Of a stretch of 64,000 nt of DNA, positions 60,214 to 64,000 are shown in pieces; the first letter of the stretch is position 1, and each line of letters opens with the position of its first letter. Under the pieces are notes generated by a model. It saw only the letters and a program-made list of their open reading frames with translations. It had not been told where the DNA came from and ran no database searches. The stretch covers positions 62,001 through 126,000 of the forward strand of contig JAMQCK010000036.1 of NCBI GenBank assembly GCA_024196135.1. Reading direction: 5' to 3'. Origin of the DNA: Pleurotus ostreatus/Saccharomyces cerevisiae fusant. Taxonomy: Eukaryota; Opisthokonta. A program made the translations under genes and the position numbers.

Positions 60214-60887
60214 AACGGCTGCGCCACGAAAAACTTGACGGCCTCGCGCTTGCAACGAGCTATATGTGTCGATCCGAGGCTAAAGAATGGTCCGAGATGA
60301 CCGGAAGAAGAAAGACGCTAAACGCATCGCCTGGAGTCCTGTATTTGGACACGCCAGACGCGCCGCATTTGTTGGAAGAAGCCTGATCAGATTGCCATCA
60401 ATAAGTTCGCATGTCGTGCCACCCGTGGTGACTCACTTGCGCTCGAAGACGATTTCGCATGTACAACCACCCCCCGGGTGTCTTGCGAGTCGTCCGAGAT
60501 CGTCGCGACCTCAGCACCGCATCTAACAGCACCCTGGGCGGTCACAGTGTCGTGGTAGGTGAAGAAAGAACAGGTGCTTGTGTGTATGCGAGCGAACGGC
60601 CGCAAACTTCTGGTACGTCATACTCCTGCTGCAGCGCCGTATGCCTTTTCCTCCACTTCTGGCGCTAGGCCTGGCCCACGTCCATGAGGGAGGCTCGTGA
60701 GCGATTGTCGCCTACACGGTCCCGATCAACTGCTGGAGCTAACAGGACGAGCCTCGAAGACACCGGGTTTTGAACGAACAACTTCATTATAAGACGCCTA
60801 CATGATATCTACCTGCGAAGAGGATCCGATGAGCCCATCATCGACCCCCAGGCAAGGTCTCGCACCGACAATGCTAGCTATTGCCGA
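60214..60887. other. Spacer between array copies B and C
   Basis: No gene recognised; it should include the promoter of copy B on the minus strand. Confidence 0.4.
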
Positions 60888-62436
60888 CTAGCCCACGCGC
60901 ACCACAATATCGTTGGTCTTACCGTGGCCGCCGCTGAGCTTCGAGTCGATGGCACCTATGCTTAGGACGTGCGAGATCATCTTGGGCGAGCCTGGAGAGA
61001 GCGGCGGGGACCGCAGTTCGATATCGCCCGTATGTTCCTCGCAGGTTGCACGCTGCCGCGAGTTGAGGATGAGCAGCATGACGTTGCCGTAGCTGGCCTA
61101 CGCGTTAGCCTCGACAGGAGTGAGCACAAGGGTGAGATACACACAGAGGGCCGATCGACAATTCCCTGCGAACTATGAGCGAGCGAACGGAAGTAGAAGA
61201 CGTTGACGCACCAGATGAAGTACGTCAAATTCCGCGCGCCCATAGTCTCGTAGCAGATGGCCGAGAGCAGCATAACTACCGCAAGAATCATGCCGGTCTC
61301 GATGAACCTCGACGCGAGCGAACGCAGACGCGGCCGTGTCGCGATGACACGGGCCTGTTCGTAGTCCTGGCGGAGCTATGATTGTCTATGAGTGCCTACA
61401 CGGCGAAGTCATGCAAGGATCCCACGAAGAAACATGATGCCCCAGTGATCAGGGTGTCGCATGCCAGGCTAGCGAAGAGCCAAAGATGCTGTTCGACGGT
61501 GAGTTGGTGATTAGACACATTGAATGCACGCTAACCCTTGCTACAGCCGTCGAAGACTTGCTCTTTATTTGCATCGAGCGCGAGCCTTGGCTCAAGCCCT
61601 AGCGGAGATATCAGTTTGGCAAGCGGCGACGAAGATGGATCAATATCCCCACCAGGACTGTGACTGCAACAGCACTCGAAAACGCTGCTGCGGCGACCTA
61701 GGCCGTTGATTAAGACCAGTTTTACATCGCCGGTGAGGCAAGAGCACACCAAAATGATTAGTCCTGCGATGACCTTACCCGCAACGTCGCGCCGCAGGCG
61801 AGCAATGCGACTAGCGAAGAAAAGCTGAACCAAAAAGGCGCCTGGAGTGATTGTAAGCAACGGGGCAATGATCGGAGGACGAGGTGAGCGAACTGAATCC
61901 GGTGGTGAGGGGCCCTAAAGCTAGCTGCCACGGACTCGATGTCCACACAGAGGGATCGCCTCCGTGCTCGACGAGGATAACGCATTGTGAGGCCATGGAA
62001 AAGCCGATGGTCAAGCCGGATATAATCGCAATACTGATTGCTGTTAAGGGTGAGCGCGCGTTCAGTTCATGCGCCGATGCGCTGACGACTAAACTTACCT
62101 AGCCACTTCAACCACCTGTCTCCGTGCGCATGACGGTTGAAGTAGACGTCTACGGTACTCGTGAGCGGAGAAATGGGGGAGTTCGGCGACAATGCGCTCA
62201 CGGAGTTGGGCGAGGTAATATCCGTAGAGGAGGCAGGACGCGTAGCCAGCAAGCATCTGCATCCTCACGGTCAGCCATCGCGTCCCGCCGTGAATGCGAC
62301 TTAAGACGTACGAAGGGTCCATTACTGTGAAAATCAGCCAAAGGGACGAGCAGTAAAGGTATTCGACTCACATGGGTATGAATTGACTGGCGATATCACG
62401 GGGAGGGGACTGGGTAGACCCGGCGTTGTCAGACAT
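60888..62436 (-). CDS. DUF6534 seven-helix membrane protein, array copy C
   Basis: The start at 62436 gives MSDNAGSTQSPPRDIASQFI. Exons then give a segment with MQMLAGYASCLLYGYYLAQL, VDVYFNRHAHGDRWLKWLG, IAIISGLTIGFSMASQCVIL with EHGGDPSVWTSSPW, GAFLVQLFFASRIARLRRDV, HLWLFASLACDTLITGAS, and the core SRFIETGMILAVVMLLSAIC with YETMGARNLTYFIW and YGNVMLLILNSRQRA. This copy is the most diverged of the four: the core lacks the TKQML.RLI lead seen in A, B and D, and the tail (HVLSIGAIDSKLSGGHGKTN) differs. It may belong to an older split. Confidence 0.8.
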
Positions 62437-62963
62437 GGCGTCGCGGTACGACGATCACGACGAAAAAGCCTCCCGATGTCGCCCGCGCGATGGTTAAGTA
62501 CTGCGGTAGCTGGTGCGCTGGCCATTGATAGGTATCAGGCATCTTCCGCTGAATGGCATAAACAAGGGTATGCAGTGATATGAGCACTCGGCGGCTCCGT
62601 CACGCACGGAAATTGGGCGCTGTCGTTCTTCTAGGTGATGCGGCGTTCAGCTTCTGAGGTCGACTGGGAGAGCCTAGAATGCAAGCATAATGTGTATTCA
62701 CTCATTGTGGACAATATGCGCATCATCTGGTTGGAAGGCCGCAGACGGTGGTGAGGGTGAGAAGAGACGAATTTCCCTGAGAACTTCGATATTCGTGGCC
62801 CGGCTCATCGTCCCGAGCCTCCGGACTTCGGTAAGAACCGAAAGTTCAACACTGGCCTCAGCATGTATTGATAAACCTTCAGACTCGAGTAGTGTTATTA
62901 AGACGTAGGGCTTCGAGTTGTATGATACGAGTCGAACTTCGTGGCAAGGACTGCCGGTCTGGG
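62437..62963. other. Spacer between array copies C and D
   Basis: An ATG minus-strand frame at 62698-62967 (89 codons, MTQTGSPCHEVRLVSYNSKP) overlaps the copy D stop by four bases and has no motif; it may be chance. The rest is the presumed promoter of copy C. Confidence 0.35.
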
Positions 62964-64000
62964 TCATCGTGTATTAGGGGGTTGGGTCGAAAGATTTGCT
63001 CTGCGTGAGGCCGTCTTAGCAATCGACATGCAGGCAGATGTACGAGGCAATCTCACCGGTACAATCTCTGTGATGTCCACTTCACCGCCAATTGTACCTA
63101 TCTGCACGTGTTGCGAGTCCGTCTGGCGCGAGGCAAAGGAAAGAGGGAGAGGCGTAGAGTCCAACTCGATGTCATTCGTATTGCAGTGCACGTCGTTCGA
63201 CGACAAGCCTTCTCGCGCATTAAGCACGAAAAGCATGACGTTGCCGTATCTGAGGTGCATTATCAGAAGGTGAGTAGCGCACTGTATAGTATTGAGGGCG
63301 TACAGGGGTCCTATAGCCAGTTCCCTGGAAAGGCGAATGTGAGCGCGTACGAGAGGTACTGAGAAGGATACGCACCAGACAGTGTACGACGAGTTCTTAC
63401 TGCTCATGGTCTCATAGCATATCAGCATGAGGACCATGACGAACGCGGTGACCGTCCCCGTCTCGATAGACTGCAGAATCAGTCGCTGGAGCATCTCCTT
63501 GGTCGATCGGAAGTGCGTCTGCCTACGGCTTCGGACGAGCTATAGGATGTGAGTTCCTCTGAGCGCCTTCTCAGGATTCTACAAGCTCACCAAGACGGTC
63601 ATCGTCGCGGCGATGAGGATATCGCAGATCACGCTGGAGATGGTCCAGATCTGCGGGGATTGAACAACGATGCGCGACTCTTGCCGTCACGACTGACCCT
63701 GGCCACCATGAAGATCTTGGAGAGATCCAAGGCGTTGAATCCGTTCTTGACATACTGCACGAGACCGATGGTGAGCAAGACACAAGGAAAAATATAGCAA
63801 GAGATGCCTACGACGGCCATATCCGCAAGAGCGCCCGCGAAAGCCAGAGTAGCTACCTGGTACTCGGTTAGTGAAATACGAAGGCATGCGTGGAAGGACC
63901 TTACCAGAGAAACAGTTGCCGAGAGTATTCTTCCAATGATATCTCGCCGGAAGAACGCGATCTGGGAGGCAAAGAATAGTTGTACCAGGAAGGCGCCTGA
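62964..64000 (-). CDS. DUF6534 seven-helix membrane protein, array copy D (5' end outside window)
   Basis: This gene runs off the right edge, so its start and first helices are missing. What remains begins GAFLVQLFFASQIAFFRRDI, then ATLAFAGALADMAVVGISCY, QYVKNGFNALDLSKIFMVAR, QIWTISSVICDILIAATMTV, and the DUF6534 core RSTKEMLQRLILQSIETG with LMLICYETMSSKNSSYTVW and YGNVMLFVLNAREGL. The tail ends LSTQPPNTR and the stop is at 62964-62966. It is closest to copies A and B in the core. Confidence 0.82.

Overview
The window reads as nuclear DNA of a filamentous basidiomycete, most likely an Agaricomycete (a polypore-like fungus is my guess). Almost every gene is broken by many 45-60 nt GT-AG introns, spacers are short, and the window carries basidiomycete-expanded families (DUF6533 and DUF6534 membrane proteins, BTB/POZ proteins, KRE6/SKN1 wall glucan enzymes). 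Exon joins were worked out by eye, so outer gene limits are firmer than individual splice sites.

Left third (1-23.8 kb), mostly conserved housekeeping and regulatory genes: a GNAT acetyltransferase near the left edge, a LAMMER/CLK kinase, a secreted pepsin-type protease, a DUF6533 membrane protein, pyruvate decarboxylase, a gankyrin/Nas6 proteasome chaperone divergently paired with TFIIH subunit Tfb2, a WOPR (Gti1/Pac2) transcription factor, a heat-shock-factor-binding protein, the Tsc13-type enoyl-CoA reductase of fatty-acid elongation, and a two-finger GATA factor.

Middle (25.8-51.7 kb): a large TBC-domain Rab GAP, a putative mitochondrial protein, an ISG12/IFI27-like small membrane protein, a DUF1115 protein, two complete KRE6/SKN1 beta-1,6-glucan genes arranged tail-to-tail as an inverted duplication, a xylose-isomerase-like TIM-barrel enzyme, a metacaspase-like protein whose catalytic dyad seems lost, an unrecognised Ser/Arg-rich protein, a BTB protein and a short-chain dehydrogenase.

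Right end (52-64 kb): a 647 bp non-autonomous DNA transposon with perfect 20 bp terminal inverted repeats and a perfect 8 bp target-site duplication (hAT-like), a ZIP zinc transporter, then a same-strand array of four DUF6534 seven-helix membrane protein genes, the last cut by the window edge.

The strongest items for a second look are the transposon with its internal tRNA-like promoter boxes, the KRE6 inverted duplication with a repeat inserted in one 5' leader, the degenerate metacaspase-like protein, and the DUF6534 array. I found no rRNA gene, functional tRNA, CRISPR array or intact transposase.
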